A stretch of 64,000 nt of DNA, taken from positions 2,604,001 through 2,668,000 of the forward strand of contig NZ_CP151275.1 in the NCBI RefSeq assembly GCF_038235435.1. Direction: 5' to 3'. The position numbers and the translations under genes were made by a program. Below the pieces are notes generated by a model that was not told the origin of the DNA, did not search any database, and saw only the letters and a program-made list of their open reading frames with translations. Shown in pieces: positions 50,341 through 59,289 of the stretch. The number at the start of each line of letters is the position of its first letter. The first letter of the stretch is position 1. This DNA comes from Niveibacterium sp. SC-1. Its GTDB lineage: Bacteria; Pseudomonadota; Gammaproteobacteria; Burkholderiales; Rhodocyclaceae.

Positions 50341-51198
50341 TCAGCGCAATGCGAACCCCAGCGTGCGCAACGCCTCGCGCAAGCGGTCCCGCCTCGACAG
50401 GGATTCGGGGCCGCTCAGGCGGTTGACTGCCTGGCTGGACCAGGGCTGCGGCGCGAGCGATTGCGAGAGCTGGAAGCCTTGCAGGACTTCGTCGTAGCGC
50501 TTGATTGCGGCCGGCTCTTCCGCCGTGCCGTAGGTCTCCCGATGCAGGACGGTGCTTTGCGGCAGGCGCGGTTTGACCGCGGTCGGGCGCGCGGGGTCGG
50601 GATGGCCGATCGCGAGGCCGAAGGCCGGGGCGGCAAGGCTCGGCAGTGCCAGCTCCGCTGCAACGGCCTCGGGATGATTGCGTAGCGCGCCGATGTAGAC
50701 CGTGCCCAGACCCAGCGATTCGGCCACGGTGACGACGTTCTGCGCGGCGAGCGCGGCGTCGATGAAACCCATCAGGGCGGTGTCGAGGTACTCCAGGCCT
50801 TCGATCCGTTCCGTCTTCGCGGCCGCCACCCGCGACAGACGCGAGAGATCAGAAAGGAAGACCAGCAGGAGCGGCGCCTCGTTGATCTGTTGCTGGTTAC
50901 GCGCGAGCTTGGCGAGCCGCGCCTTGCGCTCCGCCTCTTCGACGGCGATCACGCTCCACACCTGCAGGTTGGAGGACGTAGGCGCCGACTGTGCTGCGGC
51001 CACCAACAGCGCCAGCGTGCCTTCGCGCAAAGCTTGCGGGGTGAAGGCGCGCACCGAGCGGTGCGAGAGCACCGTGGCGACGGTCTCGTTGAAATCCGGC
51101 ACGCCGATCCGGATATCCGCGTCGCCATAGCGTGCGCCCAGGAGTTGCCGGGCCGCAGCCGCGGTGGCGTTTTCGTCGGCGTTTTTGTGTTGGCTCAT
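50341..51198 (-). CDS. Nitroreductase-family FMN oxidoreductase (NfsA-like)
   Basis: 285 residues from the ATG at 51198 (MSQHKNADEN). Family signatures: LSHRSVRAFTP, QSAPTSSNLQVWSVIAVE, a central ALMGFIDAALAAQNVVTVAE and GLGTVYIGALRNHP, then FGLAIGHPD. NfsA-type enzymes bind FMN as dimers and use NADPH. It diverges from a flavin-dependent monooxygenase gene, to which it might supply reduced FMN; this is inference. A longer upstream frame is basic and not conserved-looking. Confidence 0.85.
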   Translation of the reverse strand: MSQHKNADENATAAAARQLLGARYGDADIRIGVPDFNETVATVLSHRSVRAFTPQALREGTLALLVAAAQSAPTSSNLQVWSVIAVEEAERKARLAKLARNQQQINEAPLLLVFLSDLSRLSRVAAAKTERIEGLEYLDTALMGFIDAALAAQNVVTVAESLGLGTVYIGALRNHPEAVAAELALPSLAAPAFGLAIGHPDPARPTAVKPRLPQSTVLHRETYGTAEEPAAIKRYDEVLQGFQLSQSLAPQPWSSQAVNRLSGPESLSRRDRLREALRTLGFALR

Positions 51199-51536
51199 TG
51201 CTGTTCTTCGGAAAGAAAGAAGCTTCCCGCAACGCAAGGCACATGCCGACCAGCGCGGCCCGCGCCACCTTCGCGCCGCCCGACGCACACCGACACCCAC
51301 TGCGCGGCATGCAGCAGGTGAAGGGACCGCGATGTTGAGAAGCCCACAGCCGACAGCTTCCTGAAGTGCGCAGAGCCCGCCCGGGCGCGGCGCCATGTCG
51401 CTGGTATGTGGGTTGCTCAATGAGCGCACGCCCCAGGCTCCGTTCCCCCTGCCCTGCCGGATGCGCTCCGGCGTAGATGGGAATGCGGGAATGGGTCTGG
51501 TGGCGACCCATCTCATCTCCATCGGGCAGACCTCCC
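51199..51536. other. Divergent intergenic region, no convincing gene
   Basis: 338 bases between the nitroreductase and the monooxygenase. Open frames on both strands are continuations of the flanking frames with no conserved features. It should contain two divergent promoters; I cannot place them. Confidence 0.4.
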
Positions 51537-52898
51537 ATGACACAAGAACGCAAACTGCGGCTCGGTGCCTTCGTCCAGGCGACCGGCCATCACATCGCGG
51601 CCTGGCGGCATCCGGGCTCCCAGGCGGACTCCGGTACCAACATCGACCACTACCAGGAAGTCGCGGCCACCGCCGAGCGCGGCAAGTTCGACCTGATCTT
51701 CCTCGCCGACAGTCCCGGCGGCTGGGAGACCGACGGTCCCGCGCGCGGGCGGCTCGGTCGCGTCGCAGTCTTCGAGCCGGTGACCCTGTGGGCGGCGCTT
51801 GCCGCGCGCACCGAACACATCGGCTTCGTCGCGACCGCCTCCACCACCTACGAGGAGCCCTACACCCTCGCCCGCAAGTTCGCCTCGCTGGACCACATCT
51901 CCAAGGGGCGCGCGGCCTGGAACGTGGTGACCACTGGCGCGGAGAACGTGGCGGGCAACTTCGGACTTTCCAAGCACCCCGACCACTCGCTGCGCTATGA
52001 GCGCGCCGAGGAGTTTGTGGACGTGGTCAAGGGCCTGTGGGACAGCTATGACGACGACGCCTTCTCGCGCGACAAGGAAAGCGGCGTCTACTACGACCCC
52101 GACAAGCAACACGCGCTCAATCACCAGGGCAAGCACTTCCAGGTGCGCGGCCCGCTCAACATCTCGCGGCCGCCGCAGGGTTATCCGGTGATCGTGCAGG
52201 CCGGCGCTTCCGAACCCGGCCGCGAGCTCGCCGCGCGCACGGCCGAAGTGATCTTCACCGCCTGGCAGACGCTAGAGGAAGCCCAGGCCTTCTACCGCGA
52301 CCTCAAGGCGCGCCTGCCCAAGTACGGACGCAAGCCCGAGGAACTGCTGGTCATGCCCGGCATCTCGCCGGTGATCGGCCGCACCCAGGAAGAGGCGGAA
52401 GCCAAGGCGCGCGAGCTGGAAGAGCTGATCCACCCTGACGTGGGCATCAACATCCTTTCGCGCTACTTCCCCGGTGTGGATCTGCGCAGCTACGACCTCG
52501 ACGGTCCGCCGCCGCCCTTCCTGGAGTCCACCAATGGCAACAAGAGCCGCCTCTCGCTGATCACCGAACTCGCGCAGCGCGAGAAGCTGAGCCTGCGTCA
52601 GCTCTACCAGCGCCTGGCCGGCGCGCGCGGGCACCGCGTGGTGGTCGGCACGCCTTCGAGGATCGCCGACGAGATCGAACTGTGGTTCCGCAACGAGGCG
52701 GCCGATGGCTTCAACGTGATGCCGCCGGTGCTGCCCCAGTCGCTCAACGAGTTCGTGGAACTCGTGATCCCCGAGCTGCAGCGCCGCGGCCTCTTCCGCA
52801 AGGAGTACGAAGGCCGCAGCCTGCGTGAGAACCTGGGCCTCGCGCGCCCCACCAGCCGCTACGCGCTGGGCGCCGACAAGCGCCAGACCGCGGCTTGA
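51537..52898 (+). CDS. FMN-dependent monooxygenase, NtaA/SnaA/DszA family
   Basis: 453 residues from ATG at 51537. The luciferase-like TIM barrel of this subgroup begins LRLGAFVQATGHHIAAWRHP and includes FDLIFLADSPGG, FVATASTTYEEPYTLARKFA, DHISKGRAAWNVVTTG and FNVMPPVLPQSLNEFVELV. Members use FMNH2 from a separate reductase to oxidise sulfones, sulfonates, nitrilotriacetate or dibenzothiophene sulfone. It is closely similar along its length to the product of 56659-58014, so the two are paralogues. The divergent nitroreductase may provide reduced flavin. Substrate unknown. Confidence 0.9.
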   Translation: MTQERKLRLGAFVQATGHHIAAWRHPGSQADSGTNIDHYQEVAATAERGKFDLIFLADSPGGWETDGPARGRLGRVAVFEPVTLWAALAARTEHIGFVATASTTYEEPYTLARKFASLDHISKGRAAWNVVTTGAENVAGNFGLSKHPDHSLRYERAEEFVDVVKGLWDSYDDDAFSRDKESGVYYDPDKQHALNHQGKHFQVRGPLNISRPPQGYPVIVQAGASEPGRELAARTAEVIFTAWQTLEEAQAFYRDLKARLPKYGRKPEELLVMPGISPVIGRTQEEAEAKARELEELIHPDVGINILSRYFPGVDLRSYDLDGPPPPFLESTNGNKSRLSLITELAQREKLSLRQLYQRLAGARGHRVVVGTPSRIADEIELWFRNEAADGFNVMPPVLPQSLNEFVELVIPELQRRGLFRKEYEGRSLRENLGLARPTSRYALGADKRQTAA

Positions 52899-52917
52899 GT
52901 CGCTTGGCCTGAGGGAG

Positions 52918-52979
52918 GCCGCCCCACGCTCCGTGCGCGGGGCGGCTCCGTCCACCGGCCGCGGGCTCAGCCCGCGGCC
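52918..52979. terminator. Two GC-rich hairpins between convergent genes
   Basis: GCCGCCCC...GGGGCGGC (52918-52946) is followed by GGCCGCGGGC-TCA-GCCCGCGGCC (52957-52979), a perfect 10-bp stem. The second overlaps the stop codon of the patatin gene. They can serve both convergent genes; neither has a T-run. Confidence 0.55.
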
Positions 52980-54316
52980 TGGTTGGCCTGCATGATGCTC
53001 TTGCGGATCTGCTTGTACTGGGCCCAGTCGAAGCCCTGCAACCATTCCGCCGCGGCCTTCACTCCATCGAGGAAGAGCTCGCGCATCTCCGCTTCGCTCA
53101 GGTTGAAGTTGATCCAGTTCACCTCACCGGTATCGATGTCCTTCACCAGCTGGCGGTAGTCCGGGTTGTTGGTGATGAAGTCGTTGTCGCGGCAATGCCG
53201 GGCCGCATCGAAGAGACCCAGCAGCATCTTCAGCGGTGAATCGATCGTTGCCTCCAGCAGATCGACCTGGAGCTTCACACCCAGGGTGGGACAACGCGGT
53301 ATGTGGGCCACGTCGTGGAAGGCATCGATCGGGAAGTTCGACATCACCCCGCCATCCACCAGCACGCAGCGCGCGGGGATCCACCCCTTGCGTTGCTCCG
53401 GGTCGCAGCCGCAGTGGTCGGCCCAACCGTCCGAGCGCGTCTTGAGCGCGACCGCATCCAGGCCCTCCGCACGCTTCCCGGGCGTCGCAACCCAGGGCGT
53501 AAAGAAGAAGGGAATGGACATCGAGGCCCGCACGTATTCCGCGGGTGGGACCGCGTCGACCTCGCCCCAGTACAGCGCGGCGTCGCCCGGCATCTTCACC
53601 TTGCTCTGCGTGGTGAGGTCGGACGCGATCAGGCACAGGGCCGAGCGCACCGGACGCGGCGCATCGCCGATTTCCGGCTTCGCCAGCCGGCTCGCGCGCA
53701 CTTCGATGCCGATGGCCTGCGGGTCCATGCGCGCGAGGAGCTGTGCCGTGGTGGCGATGCCTTCGGCCTGCAGCGCGTCGCTCACCCACTGCTGGAAGAC
53801 CTTGCCCGGGCACAGGCCCATCTGCTCGTTGAGTTCGTCGCGGATGGAGAGCACGTCGTAGGCGCCGACGGCCACCGCGCGCAGCTTCTTCCAGCCCCAG
53901 CCTTCCTCGTCCACATTGGCCGAGCCATGGATCAGGAAGTCGACGAAGCGCTGCGCGTCCGCGTCGCCATCCACGAAGCTCGCCATCGGCATGCCGGCCA
54001 CCAGCTTGAGCAGCTTGGGCGCCTTGGGCTGCTGCGGCGTATCGACCGCCGCGAGCATGAGCGCAACGATGGAACCCGCCGAGGTGCCACCGATGCTGAG
54101 AAAGCGGATGCCCACGGATTCGAGCGCGTAGATGTAGCCGACCAGCGCCACGCCGAGCACGCCGCCGCCTTCCATCACGATGTCCACATACTGGACCGGT
54201 GCGCCCTGCGCGTCGCGCCCGACCAGATCGCTGACCACGATGCTGTCGCGCTTGGCCTGGAGCTGCGCCACGATGGGCGCGGCGTCTGCAATGAATGCCT
54301 CGACATCGATTGCCAT
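52967..54316 (-). CDS. Patatin-like phospholipase
   Basis: 449 residues. The catalytic Ser79 lies in GGTSAG, after the oxyanion loop MEGGGVLGVALVG, and Asp321 in the VDGG motif completes the dyad. There is no signal peptide. The length exceeds small patatins (about 300) by helical insertions around residues 110-230 and a C-terminal helical tail (WLQGFDWAQYKQIRKSIMQA). It is a probable cytoplasmic or secreted lipid acyl hydrolase. It is on the same strand as, but 188 bases downstream of, the TauD-type gene, so it may be transcribed separately. Confidence 0.88.
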   Translation of the reverse strand: MAIDVEAFIADAAPIVAQLQAKRDSIVVSDLVGRDAQGAPVQYVDIVMEGGGVLGVALVGYIYALESVGIRFLSIGGTSAGSIVALMLAAVDTPQQPKAPKLLKLVAGMPMASFVDGDADAQRFVDFLIHGSANVDEEGWGWKKLRAVAVGAYDVLSIRDELNEQMGLCPGKVFQQWVSDALQAEGIATTAQLLARMDPQAIGIEVRASRLAKPEIGDAPRPVRSALCLIASDLTTQSKVKMPGDAALYWGEVDAVPPAEYVRASMSIPFFFTPWVATPGKRAEGLDAVALKTRSDGWADHCGCDPEQRKGWIPARCVLVDGGVMSNFPIDAFHDVAHIPRCPTLGVKLQVDLLEATIDSPLKMLLGLFDAARHCRDNDFITNNPDYRQLVKDIDTGEVNWINFNLSEAEMRELFLDGVKAAAEWLQGFDWAQYKQIRKSIMQANQAAG

Positions 54317-54503
54317 CTTGCCTCCCTGGGCGCACCCGGACGGTCGGCATGTCGCCGACCGTTTGAATCTAGGTGCTCACCTTGGGGAGTCAAACCCACC
54401 GGCGGGAACGGCACACGCACGCGTGCGTTGCATCACGGAGCGGCCGCGAGACGCGCCCTCCCGCGAAGATGCTGGCCCGACAGCTGCCGAGCCAGCCCAG
54501 CGC

Positions 54504-55448
54504 TCACGCGGCGACCGCTTCGCGCTCGCGCTCCTCGGCCTGGCGCAGCTGCGCCACCTCCGGGTTCTTCACCGTGCTACTCACCGTGCGCGAACGACGG
54601 CCATCCACGGCGACCGGCACGATGCCGTCCACTGTCACGCGATGCACCACGCGATGCGCGTCGGCGTAGTCATCGATCGCGTAGTGCTGGGTCGCGCGGT
54701 TGTCCCAGACGGCCACGTCGCCGGCGCGCCAACGCCAGCGCACGGTGTTCTCCAGACGGGTGACATGGCTCTGCAGCAGGTTGAACAGATGCTGCGAATC
54801 GCTGCTCGGCACACCCAGGATGCGTTTGACGAAGTGACCCAGGAGCAGTTGGCGCTCGCCCGTCTCCGGATGCACGTGCACCACCGGATGCTCGGTCTCG
54901 TACACCGTGGAGGTGAAGACCTCGTTGTACTTCTTCAGCGCCTCGACCGGCGCGTTCGGCTTGCGCGCGGCGTAGTCGTACTCGTTCGAGTGCAGCGCCC
55001 AGAGCGTGTCGGCCAGCGCGCGAAGCTCCGGCGACAGATCTTCGTAGGCGGCGTTGGTATTGGCCCACGCGGTGTCGCCACCGGCCTCGGGAATCGTCAG
55101 CGCCCGCAGGATCGAGGCCTGCGGATAGGCATCGACGAAGGTCACGTCGGTATGCCAGGAGTTGGCGCGGCCGCCGCGGTGGGAATCGAGCTCCAGCACG
55201 TAGTGGGTGCCATCGACCTTGTGGGCGGTGGGATGCGCCACCGCCTTGTTGCCGAAGAGCGTGACCAGCTTTTCCTGCGAGGCATCGTCGAGGTGGTGCT
55301 GGTCGCGGAAGAACAGCACCTTGTGCTTGAGCCAGGCTTCGCGGATGGCCTTGCGGGTCGACTCGGGCAGGTCGTGCGAGAGCTTGACGCCACGGATCTC
55401 GGCACCGATGCGGCCGGCCACGCGTACGACTTCGATTGCTTGCGACAT
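54504..55448 (-). CDS. TauD/AtsK-type alpha-ketoglutarate-dependent dioxygenase
   Basis: 314 residues. Iron ligands are His99 and Asp101 in SWHTDVTF and the distal His269 in VVHRVTVDG; AVWDNRATQHYAIDDY contributes to 2-oxoglutarate binding. RVAGRIGAEIRGVKLS is the typical N-terminus. It oxygenates taurine, alkyl sulfates or related compounds, releasing sulfite or sulfate. It is slightly longer than E. coli TauD (283), in the range of AtsK-like enzymes. It is 54 bases downstream of the binding-protein gene and probably cotranscribed with it and the FMN monooxygenase. Confidence 0.9.
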   Translation of the reverse strand: MSQAIEVVRVAGRIGAEIRGVKLSHDLPESTRKAIREAWLKHKVLFFRDQHHLDDASQEKLVTLFGNKAVAHPTAHKVDGTHYVLELDSHRGGRANSWHTDVTFVDAYPQASILRALTIPEAGGDTAWANTNAAYEDLSPELRALADTLWALHSNEYDYAARKPNAPVEALKKYNEVFTSTVYETEHPVVHVHPETGERQLLLGHFVKRILGVPSSDSQHLFNLLQSHVTRLENTVRWRWRAGDVAVWDNRATQHYAIDDYADAHRVVHRVTVDGIVPVAVDGRRSRTVSSTVKNPEVAQLRQAEEREREAVAA

Positions 55449-55502
55449 GGGTAGTGCTCCTTGGGGAGGATGAAGGGATGCGCGCGCGTCGCGTCTTCGG
55501 AT

Positions 55503-56591
55503 TCAGCGCTGCGCGAGGAGGCGCGCCTGCGCATCGAAGCGCGGCCAGAAGGTTTCGAGTTGCAGCTGCTTGAGGGCAGCGTCGACATAGCGCCGGTCTA
55601 TCCAGGCATCGACGTCGAAAGTGCGGCGGATCAGCTTGTACTTGTAGGCGTCAGCCACGCCGCGCTTGTCCTGCGCGACGATGAAGTCATCGAAGATCGG
55701 GGAGAGCCGCTGCGCGAGTGGGATGCCTTCGTACTCGCGACGGTAGGTGGCCTCGGGCACAGAGCCGGCCGAGCCCCAGAGCTTGAAGACCTCGTCACGG
55801 TTCTGGTCCAGCGAGGACCAGTGCGCCGCGCGCACCAGCGCCGTCACCACCCTTTGCGTGATCTGCGGATAGGCCGCGGCGAACTTCTGGTTCACCAGCA
55901 CATGGCCCGAAGAGGTCGCGACCGGATCCTTCTTCGAGTCGTAGATGATCTCGGCCTTGCTCTGGTCACGCAGGTTGATCAGATCGAGCGAACCGAAGAT
56001 CACGTCCACGTCACCCGCGAGAAAAGCGGCCTTGTAGGAAGCCGGCTCCATGTTCACCACGCGGATGTCCTTCTCGGACAGCCCCTTGGCGGCGAGGATG
56101 CGATTGACCGCGAGCTGGCTCGCCGTGCCCTTGTTGAAGGCCACGCGCTTGCCGCGCAGGTCGGCAATGGAGCGGATGCCCGAACCCGGCCGCGCCGCCG
56201 CATAGACCTCGCTGCGCGAACCAGTTACCAGCACCAGGCGTGTATCGAGGCCGACCGAGCGGCCGATGATCGAAGGCAGGTCGCCGAGCGTGGTGAAGTC
56301 CAGCTGGTTGTTCGAGATCGCCTCGTTCACCGCGGGGCCCTGGCCCTTGAAGAAGATCCACTGGACCTCGATGCCGTCCTTCTCCAGTTCGCGCTCGATA
56401 TAGCGATCGCGCTGCGCGACCGAGACCCAGCCGGTGGAGACGCGGGGCGGATTGCCCACGCCGGCGGTAGACACGCCGAAGCGCACGACTGTCGGCTTGT
56501 CGGCCGACTGCGCGGCGGATGCGGAGACGGCGAAAAGCGCTGCGACCAGAAAGCCGACGTGCGCAGCCGCATCACGGATACGTTGAAACAT
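55503..56591 (-). CDS. Aliphatic sulfonate-type ABC substrate-binding protein (SsuA-like)
   Basis: 362 residues from the ATG at 56591, giving a signal peptide (VGFLVAALFAVSASAAQSAD). The mature part has FKGQGPAVNEAISNNQLDFT, GLDTRLVLVTGSRSEVYAAA and LRGKRVAFNKGTASQLAVNR, typical of SsuA-like proteins. No permease or ATPase is adjacent, so it must use a transporter elsewhere, possibly the TauBC/SsuC set at 37.5-42.3 kb. It sits between the monooxygenase and dioxygenase genes with gaps of 67 and 54 bases. Confidence 0.9.
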   Translation of the reverse strand: MFQRIRDAAAHVGFLVAALFAVSASAAQSADKPTVVRFGVSTAGVGNPPRVSTGWVSVAQRDRYIERELEKDGIEVQWIFFKGQGPAVNEAISNNQLDFTTLGDLPSIIGRSVGLDTRLVLVTGSRSEVYAAARPGSGIRSIADLRGKRVAFNKGTASQLAVNRILAAKGLSEKDIRVVNMEPASYKAAFLAGDVDVIFGSLDLINLRDQSKAEIIYDSKKDPVATSSGHVLVNQKFAAAYPQITQRVVTALVRAAHWSSLDQNRDEVFKLWGSAGSVPEATYRREYEGIPLAQRLSPIFDDFIVAQDKRGVADAYKYKLIRRTFDVDAWIDRRYVDAALKQLQLETFWPRFDAQARLLAQR

Positions 56592-56658
56592 GGGAATTCT
56601 CCGGAGGTGCCGGCGCGTGGCCTCAGGCTTCGCGGAGGCCACGCGCCGGACGGACGAC

Positions 56659-58014
56659 TCAAGCCGCGACGGCTTCGCGCGAAGGGGTCTGCACGAAGCG
56701 ATTGCCGGGACGCGCGAGTCCGAGGTTTTCGCGCAGCGTGTGGCCCTCGTAGGCCGTGCGGAAGAGACCACGGCGCTGCAACTCGGGCACCAGCAGCTCG
56801 ACGAAGTCGTCCAGCCCCCCCGGCAGCCACGGCGGCATCACGTTGAAACCATCCGCCGCCTCGTTCTCGAACCAGGCCTGGAGCTGGTCGGCGATCTGCT
56901 CCACCGAGCCCACGATGGTCCAGTGCCCGCGTGCCCCCGCCACCCACAGGTAGAGCTGGCGGATGGTGAAGTTGTGCTTGCGCGCGATGTCGAGCATCAG
57001 CGCCTGGCGGCTCTTCATATTCTCGGTCTCCGGCAGCTCCGGCACCGGACCATCCACGTCGTAGCCCGACAGGTCCACACCACCCGACAGGCCGGAAAGC
57101 AGCGCGATGCCCACCTCAGGCAGGATCAGCGACTGCAGGCGCTCGTATTTCTCCTGTGCCTCCTCCTCGGTGCGGCCAATCACCGGGAACACGCCCGGCA
57201 TGATCAGGAGCTGCTCCGGACGGCGGCCGTACTTCGCGAGCCGACCCTTCACGTCACGGTAGAAGGCCTGTGCCTCCTCCAGCGTCTGCTGGGCAGTGAA
57301 GATCACCTCGGCCGTCTCGGCCGCGAACTCCTTGCCCGTCTCGCTCGACCCCGCCTGCACCACCACCGGATGGCCCTGCGGCGGACGCGGCACGTTCAAC
57401 GGACCACGCACCGAGAAGTGCTTGCCCACGTGGCCCAGCTCATGCCGCTTCGCCGGATCGAAGAACTGGCCGCTCGCCTTGTCGCGCGTGAAGGCATCGT
57501 CCTCCCAGCTGTCCCACAGCCCCTTCACCACATCCACGAACTCGCGCGCACGGTCGTAGCGATCCGCGTGCACCGGATGGGAGGTCAAACCGAAGTTGCC
57601 CGCCGCCGCCGAAGAGCCCGTCGTCACCACGTTCCAGCCTGCACGCCCGGCCGAGATGTGATCGAGCGACGCGAACTTGCGCGCGAGGATGAAAGGGTCT
57701 TCGTAGGTGGTGGAGGCCGTCGCGACGAAACCGATGCGCTCGGTCACCACTGACAGCGCGGAGAACAAGGTCACCGGCTCGAAGCTGCCGCCGTAAGCCT
57801 GCTTGCCACTCTCCGCGCCCGCGCCGAAACCTGCTGCGAGCCCGTCGGCGAGAAAGATCGTGTCGAACAAACCGCGCTCCGCGGTCTGCGCAATGCGCTT
57901 GTAATGGCCGATGTTGATGCCGCCATCGGCCTGCGCATCGGGGTGGCGCCATGCGGCGGCGTGGTGGCCCGCGCCAGGAAGAAAGGCGCCGAGTCGGATC
58001 TTGCGCTTGCTCAT
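56659..58014 (-). CDS. FMN-dependent monooxygenase, NtaA/SnaA/DszA family (second copy)
   Basis: 451 residues from the ATG at 58014 (MSKRKIRLGAF). A longer upstream frame is not conserved-looking. Motifs match the paralogue at 51537: LGAFLPGAGHHAAAWRHP, FDTIFLADG, FVATASTTYEDPFILARKFA, DHISAGRAGWNVVTTG and FNVMPPWLPGGLDDFVELL. It is the first gene of a three-gene minus-strand set with an SsuA-like protein and a TauD-type dioxygenase, consistent with stepwise desulfurisation of an organosulfur compound. The reductase partner is not adjacent. Confidence 0.9.
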   Translation of the reverse strand: MSKRKIRLGAFLPGAGHHAAAWRHPDAQADGGINIGHYKRIAQTAERGLFDTIFLADGLAAGFGAGAESGKQAYGGSFEPVTLFSALSVVTERIGFVATASTTYEDPFILARKFASLDHISAGRAGWNVVTTGSSAAAGNFGLTSHPVHADRYDRAREFVDVVKGLWDSWEDDAFTRDKASGQFFDPAKRHELGHVGKHFSVRGPLNVPRPPQGHPVVVQAGSSETGKEFAAETAEVIFTAQQTLEEAQAFYRDVKGRLAKYGRRPEQLLIMPGVFPVIGRTEEEAQEKYERLQSLILPEVGIALLSGLSGGVDLSGYDVDGPVPELPETENMKSRQALMLDIARKHNFTIRQLYLWVAGARGHWTIVGSVEQIADQLQAWFENEAADGFNVMPPWLPGGLDDFVELLVPELQRRGLFRTAYEGHTLRENLGLARPGNRFVQTPSREAVAA

Positions 58015-58398
58015 TTGTGCGTGTGTCCCTGCTGTCTGTGAAGGGGCCGCTCCTTGGGTGAGCGGCTGCGTCACGGGTGGGCAGCAAGCCACATGCCATT
58101 GGGCTTGGGGGTTATGTTGATCTGGCGATTGGTTCTGAAGGAGCGACCTCGTTACGCCTTCGCGTTGATTGGCAATGCGTGACGCGCGATGGCGTGTCAC
58201 TGCGCGCGTGGGAGGCACGCAGGGCGTGTCGAGGAATGAGCAGCGCGGTGTCTCGGCTTGCGCAGGGGGCAGGCCCTTCCGGTCGATCGCCCTCGCGGCG
58301 CGGCGCGGCGACGCAGGGGGAATGGACGCGGGCCCTGCTCCGGCCGGAACTCCGTGACGCAGACACCGCGCCGCAACGCCCACCTCCGACTTTCTCCA
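58015..58398. other. Intergenic region, no convincing gene
   Basis: About 380 bases between divergent genes. It should contain the promoter of the minus-strand sulfur operon. The bases nearest the ArsR gene become less GC-rich (TTTCTCCAAT). No gene or clear motif recognised. Confidence 0.4.
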
Positions 58399-58452
58399 AT
58401 AGTTCTCCACATGGAAAACTCTCGTGCTATAGTTTTCCACATGGAGAACTAT
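58399..58452. promoter_or_regulatory. Large operator of the ArsR-type gene containing its start codon
   Basis: Two 22-base arms (58399-58420 and 58431-58452) form an inverted repeat matching at 20 of 22 positions around a 10-base spacer. The same sequence is also a tandem direct repeat, AGTTCTCCACATGGAAAACT and AGTTTTCCACATGGAGAACT, each itself a dyad. The start codon ATG at 58441 lies in the second repeat. A TATAGT box (58428-58433) sits in the spacer and arm. Binding by the encoded regulator is inferred. Confidence 0.75.
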
Positions 58453-58779
58453 CAGTCGCTCAACAGCGTGTTCCACGCATTGGCCGACCCTACGAGGCGA
58501 TCAGTGATTGCGAGGCTCGGTAGCGGTTCGGCCTCCATCAAGGAGTTGGCAGAACCCTTCGGCCTGGGGCTGCCTTCCTTCCTGAAGCACATCAAGGTTC
58601 TCGAAAGCAGTGGCCTCATTGCGTCCGAAAAAGTGGGGCGAGTCCGAACCTGCAAACTGAGGCGTGCGAACTTGATCGCTGCCCAGAAGTGGTTCGACGA
58701 GCAACGCGCGGCTTGGGAAAGCCGATATGACAATCTCGACAACCTACTAACTTCCCTGAAAGGCGAAGATGAAAGCTGA
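58441..58779 (+). CDS. ArsR-family winged-helix transcriptional regulator
   Basis: 112 residues from ATG at 58441 (MENYQSLNSVFHALADPTRR), the standard opening of ArsR-type regulators. The HTH is SIKELAEPFGLGLPSFLKHI, followed by the wing SGLIASEKVGRVRTCKLR. There are no Cys metal-site clusters, so it is probably not a metal sensor. An in-frame ATG at 58411 in the first repeat would add ten residues. It overlaps the SRPBCC gene by 11 bases, the usual partner of this regulator type. Likely autoregulated through the operator that spans its start. Confidence 0.88.
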   Translation: MENYQSLNSVFHALADPTRRSVIARLGSGSASIKELAEPFGLGLPSFLKHIKVLESSGLIASEKVGRVRTCKLRRANLIAAQKWFDEQRAAWESRYDNLDNLLTSLKGEDES

Positions 58780-59269
58780 GCTTCGGTTTGACTTCCTTGT
58801 TGACGAGGAGAAAAGCACTCTCACGATCACACGGGAATTTGCTGCCAAACGGCAACCGGTTTGGGACTGCCACACGAAGAGCGAACTTCTTGATCGGTGG
58901 TTTGCGCCCAAACCCCTGGCCACGAAAACCAAGTCCATGGATTTCAGGGAAGGTGGGCATTGGCACTACGCGATGATCGAGCCCAATGGGCAGGAGTACT
59001 GGAGCCGGATTGACTACCAAACCATCCACCCGATCGACAACTACACCTTGCTTGACGGATTCAGCGACGACACCGGGGCGTTGAACCCTGATTTGCCCAG
59101 ATCCAGATGGAAGGTCACTTTCTCGGATCTCAAGGCGCATACCCTCGTCGAGACAATCGTTTCCTATAAGTCGCCTGAAGCGCTCCAACAGGTCATCAAG
59201 ATGGGAATGAAGGAAGGTCTGACCTCGACGCTGGAACGTCTGGACGAGCTTCTTTTGACGCTCAACTGA
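58769..59269 (+). CDS. SRPBCC (AHSA1-type) domain protein
   Basis: 166 residues. The START-like fold is visible: LTITREFAAKRQPVWDCHTK, SELLDRWFAPKP, REGGHWHYAMIEPNGQEYW and the C-terminal helix MGMKEGLTSTLERLDELL. Such proteins bind hydrophobic ligands; partners of ArsR regulators of this kind are common but functionally undefined. Codons are less GC-biased than in neighbouring operons (CTT, TTG, GAT frequent), suggesting separate ancestry of this cassette. Confidence 0.85.
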   Translation: MKAELRFDFLVDEEKSTLTITREFAAKRQPVWDCHTKSELLDRWFAPKPLATKTKSMDFREGGHWHYAMIEPNGQEYWSRIDYQTIHPIDNYTLLDGFSDDTGALNPDLPRSRWKVTFSDLKAHTLVETIVSYKSPEALQQVIKMGMKEGLTSTLERLDELLLTLN

Positions 59270-59289
59270 GAACGGAAAGGCCCCATCCA

